Below are positions 43,101 to 54,973 of a stretch of DNA of 64,000 bases, piece by piece (position 1 is the stretch's first letter; every line of letters begins with the position of its first letter). The notes beneath the pieces were generated by a model. The model was not told the origin of the DNA. It saw only the letters and a program-made list of their open reading frames with translations, and did not search any database. The position numbers were made by a program, and so were the translations under genes. The stretch comes from Monocercomonoides exilis. Its lineage: Eukaryota; Preaxostyla; Oxymonadida; Polymastigidae. The DNA lies in NCBI GenBank assembly GCA_001643675.2, contig LSRY02000022.1, positions 248,001 through 312,000 on the forward strand, read 5' to 3'.

Positions 43101-46100
43101 TATTTTTCTATGGATTCTTTGATGATACAATATATGTGGATGGAGCATCTGGAGTTGAGGAGGTGTATTGCGGTCTGGAAAAAGCACCTTGTAAGAATGT
43201 GAATTATGGAATGGAGCGTTTGAAGAAAACTCTGAATGTTAAAGAGGAGATTGTTGTGTGTGAAAAATCGAATATTACTGGGTGTGCGGATGTGGGAGGA
43301 ATGCGTGTGAAGGCAAAAACTGAGGCAATTGTGGAGATCGAATGCAAAAGGGAAGTGAGTGGATCTGAAGCGTGTGTGCTGAAATCATCATCACTGACAG
43401 AAATGGAGTTCATTGGGATTATTATTCCATCAAGTTTTAGCAGAACAATCTCATCGGTGATCGAATCGAGCACTCAAAATGGGGAGTTGTTCATGAAGAA
43501 CTGTGAGATAAGTGTGAATGGAGGGAAGGGAAGCACAATTGGATATTTCTTGATCAAATCAACGGGAAAGATGGTTGAACTGGATTCTGTCACGATTTCA
43601 GATGTGAAATCAATAGTTTCATTGTTTTCAATTTCGCTTTCGTCTGGAAATGTGAACGATCAAGAATTTAAAGTGAGGCTGTTGAATTGTACATTGAAAG
43701 GATTGGAAATTGATAGCGGTGTGACAGTAGAGGGAATGGCAGCAGTGTTTGAAGGGAATGTGGGATTTGGGATAGTGATAAATGGAAGCAAAATTGAAGG
43801 TGCATTATCAGAGAAGAGCAAAGAAGGAGGAGCACTGAAGATAGTGTTGAATGAGGGAGGGTTTATTACAATTGAAAATAGTTCATTTGTTGGATGTGTT
43901 TGCGAGAATGAGAGCGATGGCGGAAAAGGGGGAGGGATATATCTGGATTACAGTCTGAATGAAGGAGGATTTCAGCTCTCATCGATATCGTTTTCTGAAT
44001 GTTCAGCAACAGTTGGGAAGAACATGTTTGTGAAGAGCAGCAGCCTGGTGAACAGTGTGAAGACAGAACGTTTTGCATTTGATTACTCGGCATATTCTTA
44101 TGATGGGAATGCATTTGTTGGGGAAGATGGGATTTATGGGGAAATGGATCTTCGAGTGTTTCTTGTTTCTCTGAAGTGGGTGGTTGTGTCTGTATCGACT
44201 GGTGGGCATGACACATTGGGATGCGGAATTGAAAAATTCCCATGCGAATCGATGAAAAGTGGAATTGACCATATTGACAGAAGTGGAGCAGTTGGAGAAA
44301 GGAAAGTGAATGTGAAAGATGAAGGGACAATTGAAGATATTTATTTATTTTCGGATGCACTTGTGATTGATGGGTGTGTGAATGAGGGAGATGAAATTCA
44401 ACACAAGACTGTTCATTTTGAAAGGACAATCAAAGGGAATTCTGCAACAACTGTTATTTCATCAATTCAGCCACTCGGCTTGTTATCTTTGAAGTTACAG
44501 ATTCCAAGTCAATTTTCACCAAGCATGAATTCCTTGATCTCTTCGAGTAACAATCTTCAACTTGAAAACTGTTTATTTGACATCCAATCATCAACGACCA
44601 TTCAATATTCGTTGATAACCACAACCACTGGAAGTTGCACACTGAAAGGATGCAGTTTAAAAGGTACTTCATTTGTCAAATCACCATTGGTGATGGCTTC
44701 TTCTGTTTTGTTTGAAAACAGCAACTTTTCAAATATTGTGAACACAGGAAGCGGTGAAGGAGGTGTTGCAAGAGTGACATTGAAAGAGAATGAAGATTTG
44801 ATCATTAATTCAACAAATGCATCATTTTGCTCACTTTCATCAGGAAATGGAAAAGGAGGATTCTTGTATTTGGATTGTCGAAATTGTTTGTATCAAAAGC
44901 CATTTCTTTTGGAAGGTGTCACTTTTGAAAATAACAATGCAGCCATTGGAAAGAATGTGTTCATTTTGGGAAAGGATTTTAATTTTTCTGTAACAAACGA
45001 TACATTCAAGTTTGATTACTCATCAATGATAAATGATGGAAATGTGTTTGTTGGGAGTGATGATTTTCATCAAGAAAAGGATTTGTTCATGTTCCTCATT
45101 CCATACAGCTCATTTGAGATATTTATCTCATCAGATGGATTTGATGTTGCAAGATGTGGAAGTGAGGAAGAGCCATGCAAAACGATGTGGAAAGGGATGG
45201 AAAATATGAAAAAGGAGATTGGAAAGAAAACAATACAGATTGAAGGATCAACATTCATTCAAGATTCATTCAACATGTCCAATTATCAAATCAAAAAGAG
45301 TGTGAAGATGGGAGAGGAAGATACAAAAGCGATATTGAATATAAAAAAACTTATCGAAGACAACAATCTAGGTTATATAATGGAAAATGATATTCATCTT
45401 GAATTGACAAATATCCAGATGCAGCTGACATCGAGATTTGACAACTCAGCCAAATCGATTATTTCAAATAGAGATGGAGAATTGGTGATAACTGGATGTT
45501 CATTCCATTCAGAAGCAGGAGTGAACAATGGATTTGATTGTATATTTGTGGATGTGATTGGAGGAAGTGTGGAAGTGAATGATTTGTCGATGGAATCGTG
45601 CAATGTCGGAAACAGCATTTTTGCAATTAACAATTCTGGAATTTCTTGCCATTTGATGAGCGTTCGTGTGAAATCGTTGAATGAAAGTGGAGGATGTCTT
45701 CTTCTGATCAAAGGAATTGAATTAACAACAAAGATTAATGAAGGAGAAGAGGAAATGAGTCTCAATATTGATAATTCATCATTTTCAGGAGTGAAGAGAA
45801 TTGAAAATGGAGCAAGCATTCTGCAATCAAAGAGTGAGAATAAGATAGATTTGGTTGTGAATGAGAGCGGCATAATAGAAGATAAGGCAGAGTCAAGTGA
45901 AAAAGGAGGAGCAATATTCTTCACATTGGGAGCTTCTGGATCAATGAAGATGATTGACTCAACAATCAGCCATTGCAGCTGCAGTTTCAGTTCAGGGAGA
46001 GGAGGAGGAGTGTATTTGGCAACAAAGGAAAGAGGGGAATTGAATTTTTCATTTGTGGGAATGAAGTTCAGTGCAAACACAGCAAGTGTGGGGAATGATA

Positions 46101-48805
46101 TTTTCATTGAATGTTTCAACATCACATCTCAGATCAATGAAAGACAATTTCAGTTTGATCTTCGAGAGGGATATTTCACTCGCAACAATGCAATATATGG
46201 AATTGATAGCTGTGATCATCAAACCGACACTGATCTGATCGGATTAATCACGATTCATCAAAGTGACACAATCATTGTTTGCAGTGTGAATGGATCGAAT
46301 GAGAAGCAATGTGGAACAAACGCACTTCCATGTTATTCAATTGAGCATGGACTAATACATCTGACTTCAGAACTTATTAGTCAAATTCTTGTTGTGGAAG
46401 AGAGTGTGATTGAGGAAGAGATAAGTCTGAAGGAAATGAGTCTGAGTTCGAAGAGCAGAGAAAATTGCGAAGTTGAAGTTGAATCTGAGATTGAAAAAGC
46501 AAAGGAGGAATTGGTGACAACAGCAGGTGCAGTCTCATTGATGAGAGTGAACTTTGTATTTGGTTCGAATTTCATCTCTCAACATGAATCATTGATCTCA
46601 CCAGAGGGAGGGATTCTTGAGATAATGAATTGCTCATTCACAACAAAACAATCGTCTGGAGAAGGAAATGCAGAATTTGCAAATATTCCATTTCACATTT
46701 TCAACATGGCAAAGGGAGAATTGCAACTTGATGGATGTGCAATATCAAATCTTGTGCTTCATGAATCTGCATTGTATCTTTCATCTCCACTTCCATCAGT
46801 GATTTATTTATTAACGATTTGCAATTCAACAATTTTAAAATCACCATTGGATATTAATGAGTGCGGGCAATTGACAATCAAGGATTTCAATACAGAAAAT
46901 GTCACAATTGAAGGAAATGGAGAATCACTGATATCTTGCTTGGCAATGAAAAAGACGATGCAATTGACCAATTGCACAATAGGTGGAGTAAGCTCAAACA
47001 AAGCAAAAGGGAAATTGATGAAATTAGAGGATTGTTTGGATGTGAAAATGGACAGTTGCGTTTTTGATGGAAGTTTAAAAGAAATAAATGAACAAAATTT
47101 GAATTCAGGAAAAGAGATGTGCAAATGGGATGGATCTCTTGTGGATGTTGTGAAGAGTTATGTTTTGATGAAAGATACAACAATCAAGAATTCACCAGAA
47201 GGTGGAATAACAATGAGTGGAGGAAATGTGAATATTGAGATGGGATTATTTGAGAACAACAATCCATCAACTGAAGGATATCCATCACTGAGAAGAAACA
47301 TCATCTGCTCGGATTCTGGAATATTGAATGTTGAGAGTTTGAAAGGGGGAGATGGATTGGAGAGAAACACTTCTCTTTGGATGTTGAATGAAGGGTGCAG
47401 TTTTGAAGGAATTGCTTCTGAGAGGGATTCATCATTCTTCATTCCAGTTCTGGAGAGTGTGGAAGCAAAAGAAGAGACAGATAAAATGAAGTTGACATTC
47501 AAAGGATCGCTTCTTATTCCATGCAATCTGTCATTCTCAGTTGTGAAGAGGAAGGGAGAAGAGAAAGAGATTGAAAAACATGATTTTGATTCAAATGGAT
47601 TCATGTCAGAAAGTGAAGTTGAGGGAAGTGTGGGAAAAGATCTCCTCAGCAGTTGTGGAGATGAAATAGAAGTGAGCGTGCGCATTTTGTTTGGGGATGC
47701 AGAATCTCCATCATCAACAAATTCATTCATTCTGAAGAACAAAAGTGAGACTGAACCAAAGGGGGATGAAATAATATCAAAAGGAGAGGAACAAATTGAA
47801 TGGAGTTTGTTTGCGTTTATTGGGTGCATTGTTGTTCTGGCTATTTTTGTTGGTTTGTTTGTGGTGGTGGTTGTGTTTCTGCGAAAGAAACTGAGAGAAT
47901 CAGAAAAGAGGGTTGAGAAAGAGAGAATGGAAAACGAGGAGATAATGGGGAAGATAGAGAGGAGAAGAAGGGAAAGCAATGGAGGGAGCTTTGAGATGAG
48001 TGAGATGCCATCCACACTGCTGGAAGGGATGACGAGCCAGATTCCACTTCTCATTGACAACGATGAAGAAGATCTTCCAGAGCCTCCTTCAATGAGCAAT
48101 GATGAAATTCTGAGTGAAAATGATCTTCCAGATTTGGAATCCCCATTGCCATTTTCCGAGAATGCTTCTGTTTGTGGAGCTTCACAATCACATTCATTCA
48201 ATGTGATATCAGCCAAGAAGCCATTTCGAGAGAAAGAGAAAAAGAACATCAAAACACTGCATTCTGCGATTCATTCAGTGCAAGGTAATTTCACATTGGG
48301 AACAAGAGCGATGGATGTTGTTGATGGGAAGGAAGTGGTTTTGGAAGTGGCAGAGCTGTTTGAGCATTTGATATCAGTTGGAGATGAAAGGGTTGAGATG
48401 ATGGGAAAACAATTGTGTCCGTATTCAATCTTTGTTGAGGAAGGAAACAATGAAATATATGTTTTGACAGAGGAAATGGAAGATGAAAAGGAGAAGGAAG
48501 AAATGAAGCGATGGAAGGCACCAGAAGAAGGAAATGAAGAAGATGGAATTGAACAGGCAATTGTTTTCACACTTGGACTGATTCTGCATGAGATGACAAC
48601 CGGGGAAGTTCCATTGAGTGAGTGTGAAGCAGAAGAAGCGCAGGAGATGATGAGGGATGGAGTGCGACCGCTGACAGAAGGAATCGAAGGAGAAGAGTTG
48701 ATTGAACTGATGGAGAAGATGTGGGGAGACGAGCCGAATGACAGACCCAAACTGGCAGAAGTGATTCGATTGTTGATGGAAATGATGGAGAGTGATGGAG
48801 AGTGA
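40169..48805 (+). CDS. Giant beta-helix surface protein with cytoplasmic pseudokinase-like domain (copy 2)
   Basis: A single 2,878-residue open frame from ATG 40169 to TGA, a direct paralog of the gene at 15790. It has the same order: signal peptide, Ser/Pro-rich region (shorter and diverged, ~40670-41010), beta-helix modules with C-G-x(4,5)-P-C starts, one transmembrane helix near residues 2550-2572, and a cytoplasmic kinase-like C-terminus from ~2705. The last part keeps RWKAPE, VFTLGLILHEMTTGEVPL and DEPNDRPKLAEVIRLL but no HRD or DFG. Divergence from copy 1 is patchy: some blocks are nearly identical while others differ at many residues. Likely a surface receptor or adhesin. No intron is seen. 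Confidence 0.85.
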   Translation: MTRNLMAVFLAIMMLSVLAKDTEAKNIVPIGQAVNVQNALFDHIGCIETSISIINTSLCVNHLNIIPLAGCPLLTAQHHSAASILSSTCQANPATISPLFLSAHASLTLTNFSLTTHQPAIFSFSLFSTPNNLLPDAHSPIPASFFISHSFFSSFISLTQPFLFSPSSLSSPSHYPSPSLSPSPSSSSSSSSSSSFSSPSISSSSSPSPLHIHHQSHPHLQIHLNLHLSNTLFSNISSPQSSLSLLSLPSYSLNPFTSTASFTNVNSILFFFLRSSLSIHSSLFKHTHNPIDGAILPNLNSPSTSLSAFNTSFLHQTRSSANAAVVNVGTEAQRVKLGRLTSFDENSHRFEWCEWNDSNGGSSYGGALCVSCTNANLTITSCSFNNCSTSDHGGALCCYYLLKINIAKSNFTSCSAAHGGAVVVFNPQSNSAWIFSENKVENCSISSWSGTGWYFYIGDFSSNGQFLFSKCKCIANSGGDSTGSLTFNDPPENKPNQFLVNECQFVNNELTSTSSTRGGAGIYLDATFTWMNGVKFITFCFFDGNTATNGRGNDVFFNGNSIAQSPFENCGSTTPSKRVWNAGTADSSVYNGWLPIINQNKIVANGGSDVDACGKTQQSPCATVEYALGCVAPFSDASLSLLVSTFTPTKTLTFRAPNTKITGNGIATTIASSGIPQPPNSHSQLSQSTSSLSSFSSLSTSSSPDPSASSALFQQTQGSLTVSALAISHNSTNQITPILFHLSQNSPSLNLNTTTITGATSSSSSITTPLFFITAGSLALNHTAITSLALNSQSIFHLISLTSPLTLNSSNITHITSTATPTSCVLSSATSPALSLSLANCTITSINSEQLSQQTATNGGCVSFASSASDNTFSVSDSTFSSCSVSEDTSSGGRGGALMIEFNEGSQVSSTTFSITNIVFSANKASIGRDMYFVCESLFASVKEPLFAFMRSITQKDNSIVGHDRTEAFGDWDVDLFIFFYGFFDDTIYVDGASGVEEVYCGLEKAPCKNVNYGMERLKKTLNVKEEIVVCEKSNITGCADVGGMRVKAKTEAIVEIECKREVSGSEACVLKSSSLTEMEFIGIIIPSSFSRTISSVIESSTQNGELFMKNCEISVNGGKGSTIGYFLIKSTGKMVELDSVTISDVKSIVSLFSISLSSGNVNDQEFKVRLLNCTLKGLEIDSGVTVEGMAAVFEGNVGFGIVINGSKIEGALSEKSKEGGALKIVLNEGGFITIENSSFVGCVCENESDGGKGGGIYLDYSLNEGGFQLSSISFSECSATVGKNMFVKSSSLVNSVKTERFAFDYSAYSYDGNAFVGEDGIYGEMDLRVFLVSLKWVVVSVSTGGHDTLGCGIEKFPCESMKSGIDHIDRSGAVGERKVNVKDEGTIEDIYLFSDALVIDGCVNEGDEIQHKTVHFERTIKGNSATTVISSIQPLGLLSLKLQIPSQFSPSMNSLISSSNNLQLENCLFDIQSSTTIQYSLITTTTGSCTLKGCSLKGTSFVKSPLVMASSVLFENSNFSNIVNTGSGEGGVARVTLKENEDLIINSTNASFCSLSSGNGKGGFLYLDCRNCLYQKPFLLEGVTFENNNAAIGKNVFILGKDFNFSVTNDTFKFDYSSMINDGNVFVGSDDFHQEKDLFMFLIPYSSFEIFISSDGFDVARCGSEEEPCKTMWKGMENMKKEIGKKTIQIEGSTFIQDSFNMSNYQIKKSVKMGEEDTKAILNIKKLIEDNNLGYIMENDIHLELTNIQMQLTSRFDNSAKSIISNRDGELVITGCSFHSEAGVNNGFDCIFVDVIGGSVEVNDLSMESCNVGNSIFAINNSGISCHLMSVRVKSLNESGGCLLLIKGIELTTKINEGEEEMSLNIDNSSFSGVKRIENGASILQSKSENKIDLVVNESGIIEDKAESSEKGGAIFFTLGASGSMKMIDSTISHCSCSFSSGRGGGVYLATKERGELNFSFVGMKFSANTASVGNDIFIECFNITSQINERQFQFDLREGYFTRNNAIYGIDSCDHQTDTDLIGLITIHQSDTIIVCSVNGSNEKQCGTNALPCYSIEHGLIHLTSELISQILVVEESVIEEEISLKEMSLSSKSRENCEVEVESEIEKAKEELVTTAGAVSLMRVNFVFGSNFISQHESLISPEGGILEIMNCSFTTKQSSGEGNAEFANIPFHIFNMAKGELQLDGCAISNLVLHESALYLSSPLPSVIYLLTICNSTILKSPLDINECGQLTIKDFNTENVTIEGNGESLISCLAMKKTMQLTNCTIGGVSSNKAKGKLMKLEDCLDVKMDSCVFDGSLKEINEQNLNSGKEMCKWDGSLVDVVKSYVLMKDTTIKNSPEGGITMSGGNVNIEMGLFENNNPSTEGYPSLRRNIICSDSGILNVESLKGGDGLERNTSLWMLNEGCSFEGIASERDSSFFIPVLESVEAKEETDKMKLTFKGSLLIPCNLSFSVVKRKGEEKEIEKHDFDSNGFMSESEVEGSVGKDLLSSCGDEIEVSVRILFGDAESPSSTNSFILKNKSETEPKGDEIISKGEEQIEWSLFAFIGCIVVLAIFVGLFVVVVVFLRKKLRESEKRVEKERMENEEIMGKIERRRRESNGGSFEMSEMPSTLLEGMTSQIPLLIDNDEEDLPEPPSMSNDEILSENDLPDLESPLPFSENASVCGASQSHSFNVISAKKPFREKEKKNIKTLHSAIHSVQGNFTLGTRAMDVVDGKEVVLEVAELFEHLISVGDERVEMMGKQLCPYSIFVEEGNNEIYVLTEEMEDEKEKEEMKRWKAPEEGNEEDGIEQAIVFTLGLILHEMTTGEVPLSECEAEEAQEMMRDGVRPLTEGIEGEELIELMEKMWGDEPNDRPKLAEVIRLLMEMMESDGE

Positions 48806-49420
48806 TGGAGAATGAGAAAGGAAGCGAATTCAACAGACATCAACCAGGAAAGACAGTGTGCGTAAAGATAGCAATTATTTTCTTGCTCTTCTCTTTTCAT
48901 TCATTGAGCTCGTGAATAATTTATGTGCCGAGCCAGAAATGTTTTATATCACATTCATGTGACTTTTTTTATGAAAAGTCGAAACAAATAAAAAAGACAA
49001 ACCACAACAATTTCACATTTGTTTTGTTTTGTTCATTTGAAAATTGGCATTGAAAATAAGTTCAAAAAAACAACTATTGCCTGTTGATCCGAAAGCAAGG
49101 TTTCCATTTTCAGAAAAATCAAATTATTGTTTGTTCAATGGATTTCACTGTTTCAATCTCTTTCATTCTGCTTGAAAATGATGAATTATTGATTGAACAA
49201 TCAAAACAACAAAAAGATAAAGGTGTTATCTTTGTTGGAGTTTAACAATGAAAGCATTTTCAATTATGATTAAGCAAAGAACTTTTGAGAGAGATGAGAA
49301 GAAGAATGAAAAGGAATAATGAAAAAGAGTTTTCGATATCAATTAGTAACATATTTTTTCCTTTTTCATATTTTCAATTATTCATACAACTTGATTTCCA
49401 AAAGATAGTCTTCAAACAGT
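48806..49420. other. 3' flank shared with copy 1
   Basis: Homologous to 24475-25090. It has the same AATAAA-like strings and a weakly conserved frame at its end, without the GAAAAA expansion. Confidence 0.6.
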
Positions 49421-52380
49421 GAAAAAGACCAGAAAAAGAAATTCATTTGTGTTTCATGAAATTAAGTTTGTTCTGATGAAAACAAAAATGAATTTGTCCA
49501 ATACAAAACATCAAGATTAAGAAAGAGAGTGAAATGTTTCAAAGTGTTCAAAAATACAACATCCATTCAGACAAATCATTAACTTTTTTGTTATAATAAT
49601 TCAAATTCTATTGATTTTCAACTTTCAGATTTATACTGATAAAAAATGGTTTTTGCATTTCGAAAGAGCAAGAATTGTTGAAAAAGAGGAATCATTTAAT
49701 GTTCTCATTCTATGATAGAAAAAACTCAAACTCAATAAAGTGGATAACTCCAATCGAATGTGTTGAAATTTCTAATATCACTAATGCATTCAATTCTAAA
49801 TGATTCAGTTAAAGAAGAATTGAAAGCACAGTTCTGACATTTCTGGCGAAAAGAAAAACAAAAATATCTTTAAAACTATTTGGAGAGAAAGAGAAAAACA
49901 GTTCTTGTTGATTAAAAAATTATCACAAAAATGTGAAAGTGGACATCAAATAATAAACTCGATTATTGGTTTTCAATCTTTTCCATTTTATCATTGTTCA
50001 TTTCGATGAACTTGTTCTCACCAAGGCAAATGAAAAAAAGAAAGAGCCATGAATTATCCATGGCATCAAGATGGAGATTTCCAAAAACAACATTCTGAGC
50101 AAAAAAAAACTTATCAATTAGTTTGGTTATTGAACAATTTGATGCATCAATAATAAGCTTTATGAAGTCTTGAAAGTTGATGGCTTTATAATTACTGCAA
50201 AAATCAGAGCAATCCTTCATTGATATTTAAAGAAAAAAGATCTTCTTTGTCTGTAACTTCCTACTCCAATTCCTTTGTTATTCATCCTTTTAACGAAAGA
50301 AAAGGAGAAATCAAACTAACTCAAAGAATGAATATTTCAACTCTTGTTGCAAAATAAAATACATTTAGATATCGCTCTCATTGTTTTATTCAATGTTTAT
50401 GTAAAAATCTTCTTGAAGACTTGTTAACCCTTCTCATTTCAACTCTGGGCATTCAATCAAGTTAAAATGGCTTGTTGAACAATGAAAGCTTGAAAAAATA
50501 ATATTAATTATTTATTTGCCTTCATCAGTCAAATGATGAAAGATGTTAGAATTGGAAAAGAAAATATGTTCTCAATTCATCAGTTCTATCCTAAGTGTGA
50601 GATCCTTCTTTTTGGAAAGCCTTCAATAAATTCACATTGAAGTCATTTCTTTCATTCCCGTTCTCGCTCATTTGTTCCATGTCTCAGCCAAGAAGTTTTT
50701 TCAACACTCTTAACTTCTCTTTCATCTTCCTCGTCTTCAGTTAGGAGAAAAGCTCTGATCAACATTCTTCCTCAAGTTGTTCAGTCTGCTTTCACATATT
50801 CAGTGATACAAAATTTCTTTTTCAGCAAAAGAAAACCAATTCATAATTCATCCGTTCCAGTTCTTCAAAACCTCCAATGATCATGAAATTGTTAATTTTG
50901 TTCTCACAATCATTGATAATGTCATTTTATTATTTTGATTAACAAATAAAAACTGAATTTTATCTCTTTTCATAACTTCCACATCTATTTCACTCCAACC
51001 CCATCGATACAACTTTTCTTTTGTACTTTTGAATATTTCTCAAAACTATTTGTTTACGATATTTGTATTTAACGTGACTTTATGTTTTCACCAATCATCA
51101 TTTTCCATATTTCTCTTTTGTGAAATTTTCTCCATTCAGAAAATTCTATTATTTCAGTTCAAAGCATTTCCCTTTTTTTTCACTCCTGTTTTTCATCCTC
51201 TCGATCAACTTCTCATTGACTGAAATTTCCCAATGAAATATTATGAATTAGCATTCAATTATTTTTTGTGATACAAAAATTTGTTTCATATTTTTATTAA
51301 AGTCAATGGAAACAGTTTTAATAAAAGAAACTTCATTTCTTGAAATCCAATATTACAATATTTAAACGAGAAAAATAACAATTGTGACTCTTTCTTGATT
51401 GTCATTTTCATATTTATCTTCAGTCCGAACACTCATTTTATTCGCAACAATAAAATCTGAAAGACGAATAATTATGTGTCCAATAAACATCACACTTTAA
51501 TTGACAACCACAGTCAAAACTGGATGAAATCCAATTCGTGCAGAATCATGCTTTTCGATGCATCGACAATTTTTGAAAGTTTTGCACTTATTTTTCTTCA
51601 CGTGCAAACACAGGGTCACAAATATATTGTCTCATTTAAAACTTTAATGAGAGGTTTTTTTTGTTGAAAAGTTGGTTTTTTGATCACATATCTTTCATTT
51701 TCTATTTATCAGAAATTCATTTCGTTCAGTCCAAATAATGAACACTAATGATAAAAACTGTTTTTTCGAAATAAAAATATGCATTTGTGCCGTTTTTTCA
51801 AAAAAGAAACATTTAACACTGAATCATAAAATTTATTAAAAATATTTTCTTTTTTCTGTGAAAAGTGACATCGTTAATAATCACAATCGGTCATTGTGAC
51901 AAAAAGTTGCACAAAACGCGATATGATTATATGCCATTTTGACTGTGCTGATTTGATTTTTTTTAGAGCTCGTTGTCCATGATGATATAATCTCCTTCTA
52001 TATCAAGCCGAGAGTGGGAGTCTGCTCTTGTATTTTTCAATCCCTGGATGTGTTTCGCTTTCAATTCAAATTTCATTTTTTCATTCAATGTTCATATCTT
52101 TCTGAATATCTGTCAAAGATTCATTCTTTTGTTCCATTTGTTCGCACTGAATGCAAAAGCTGAATAATCTGTAAGTTGAAGCAAGTTTGAAATATCATTC
52201 TCGATAAGGATTTGTGTGAAGTGTTTTTGCACAAATAATACAACGTTTTACTCTCTTTTATTTGAATATTGACTCTTCTTATTAATGGAAAACAGTTGTT
52301 CCAGTCAAAAGTCGTTTCGTTCATTCTGAAAGTTGCTCCCCAGGAGCATTCTGATGCACCTGTGGTTTGTACGACTTCTG
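49421..52380. other. AT-rich intergenic region
   Basis: No gene is supported. An 85-codon minus-strand frame at 49963-50220 begins with ATG and has mixed composition, but shows no family or neighbour. Near 50640-50780 there is a slightly more coding-like pyrimidine-rich stretch without a frame. Confidence 0.4.
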
Positions 52381-52389
52381 GAATAGACA

Positions 52390-54361
52390 CTGGTGTTAGT
52401 CTGCGTCTGGGGTTCTACCTCAATGTCCATCTTTATTCTCTTTTCAACGGGAGGATTGATTCATTCAGCATCATTGTTCAGCATCAGCCTTTGTCAACAC
52501 TCCTTTTCGAAGTATTCTGTGAGGTCAATGAAGTTCCAACGAATTGTTTGATTGGACAAAGAATGAAACACAAGGTTTCACTGCGAATGAGGTGGAGTCA
52601 TTCACTGCGAATGTCTTGGTGTTTTGATCTTTTCTCCCAAAAGCAACATGATTTTCCCGTTGACTTTTTTCTTTCATTCGTCAGCCCTTTATTGAATCTG
52701 GCTGTGTTCCGTTGGTATCCTAGGAAACTGAATTCACTGTTTGGGCTGAGATTATTCTTCTTCTTGTTGGTCAGAAGATCGAATCCTTCCAAAAAGACAA
52801 TGATTACCAAAATAATCAACTTTGAGATTTATTGGATGAAAAAAAAGAACAGCAAGTTATCCACATACGCTGTGTCACAAACATTCAATCTTCTCTTTAT
52901 CTCTGAGATAACTTTCCTTTTCACGTGAGTGAATAGGAGCGGTGCATCAAAAAAGCACAAATGTGTGCCTCAAACAGAGTTATTTCTTCCCATGAACCTG
53001 ATAGCCAGATGGAGAATTTGCTATCACAACACAGATATCAAATAACATGCTGGATCAAGATCGAGGGATACTTTGAAATCTTTAAGTCTTGTCAGACGTT
53101 CCATTGTCTTCTTATTATTGCACCTGGAATTGGTTTTCTTCATTTCTGATTTCTGTTTTATTCAATCGATAATTTGTCTGCAGCTGCCAGATAACTTCTG
53201 GATAAAAAAGCATTGATGCTTCCCTCATATTCTTTTTCTCAATCTGCACAACAACGTCCAAGCTCAACTGTTCTTCTAGTATTTTTATGAATTCCTGTTT
53301 CATCTTCTGATTAAAAAGAACAACTCCATCTCTTTACCACTTTCCAATAAGTGATAACCTTGCAAACCAACTTCTCCACATCAACAAAACCCATTTCCTG
53401 ATCAAGCTTTCTCCTCTGATCCTCCTCCATTGCGAGAGAAAGAAAAATGTTTCTCATCCTTCTTTTAAATGATCTCTTTTCCTTTCTGAATCAAAAGCCT
53501 GAAATCTCCTCCTTTGTCTCATGCACCACAAGCTCTGGCTCATTGTTCCGTTTCTGTGAATAAAGATGAGAGCTGAAGACAAAAGGGTACTCCAAAAAAA
53601 GTTGTTTCAAACGACATAGAGAAAAGCTCTATTTTATCTGACGCTTCTTTATCCGCTCATTTGCTGGGACCTGAAACTTCAGAAAGGAAGGCTCAGTTCC
53701 AGAAATCACGGATTCCAGCTTTTGTCCTCATGTCTCGCTTCCTTCAAAATTTGTTCCCACATTTTTATTGACATTCCAGTTGAAAAGTCAACACTTGTTG
53801 CAGTGACTTCTCTGAAATCGATATTTCCCTGAATTCTGGAAAGCCGAGTCTCCTGGATTGCCTTTGAAAGCATGACCACTGTGTCAGCAAACATCTGTTT
53901 TGCATCTTCCCTGGATATCAATATCTTCGCAAGGCCAGTCAGTGTTGATTTTAATGCTTGAAACAAAAATGTGCCAACTTTTTGACAAACTTGATTCAAT
54001 GGATCATTCATCCAATAACATGTTCTTCTGATTAAAAGAAGTTTAAAATCCATAAAGGGAGTGATATCTTGTTCCTTGTGATATTCAATCATCTCCTGAA
54101 CAGACTTTGTGGAAATCCTTTGATCAAAAATTGGTTTATTTGGCTATTGTCCAAAGATCACTCCAATCACTCCAGAAATCCATCAACGCATATCCTGCTT
54201 TTCATTCTCTTCTTCCCTTTCTGAATGGAGTTTTCGTGCTGACGAGACTGTCTCTGTTCAAACTTGTGGAATGGAAAATGATGAATAAAAAATACTTGCC
54301 TGAGGTGAGGACTATGGTTGTCATTCAACACCATTGAGAAGCGTTGTTGAATCAGCTGCAT
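52390..54361 (-). pseudogene. Decayed helical/coiled-coil protein gene
   Basis: The minus strand carries a run of coding-like fragments. At ~54320-54100 fragments contain DFWSDWSDLWTI. The longest piece, 54092-53706 (128 codons), reads EYHKEQDITPFMDFKLLLIRRTCYWM and continues helical. At ~53690-53350 the frame reads KFQVPANERIKKRQIK, then TAG, then FVFSSHLYSQKRNNEPELVV, then TGA, then RNIFLSLAMEEDQRRKL. A further helical piece is 53303-53115. At least two in-frame stops interrupt otherwise continuous coding and frames shift between pieces, so it is called a pseudogene. The 'EMIEYHKEQ' string faintly recalls the helical family at 26.4-33.8 kb, but the relation is unproven. Confidence 0.45.
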
Positions 54362-54973
54362 GAGTCAGTTTGTCTAACGTCGGATATTGCAAAGCTGAAA
54401 ACTTCGATCAAATGTTGTCACTGTCGCGAAGATTGTGGAATCTTTCGAATTAAAGAAGAAATTGATGTATTGTTTTAATTAATATAACTGCAGCTTGAAT
54501 AAAATAAATTATTGGAGATTTTAATTTGAAAAAGTTCGATTAAAAAATCACTGTTCTTCCCATTCATTAAGAATGTGAATGAAAAACTGGTTGTTTTAAA
54601 GAAAATGATGTTCCGTGTCAATTATCCGCTTGTGATGGGAAGTAACTGTCAAAATAAAACCATTAATAACAAGTTTCAAATAAAGTTGTGTGTTTTCTGA
54701 TGTCAATTTATTTATTCATTTATTTTCCCCCAGATTATCTGTTTCGTCTGAAGCGAATTTTTTCTTGTCATAAGTCATCAAACAAAAATTTGACATTAAT
54801 TCGTTTGTTTTCAAAAAAAAGCATAATTTTATAAGGATTATTCGAGAATTAATCTGACAAAGACAATTCATAACTTTCATTCAGATTTGCAAAAATAACT
54901 TTCTGCAAAATTTCAACCCATTTTTCGATAGTTTTAAATTATATTAAGGGCGTATCTTTTGATTGGAACATTT
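54362..54973. other. Spacer upstream of the GTPase gene
   Basis: AT-rich, with no gene seen. The proximal part should hold the promoter of the plus-strand GTPase gene. Confidence 0.45.
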
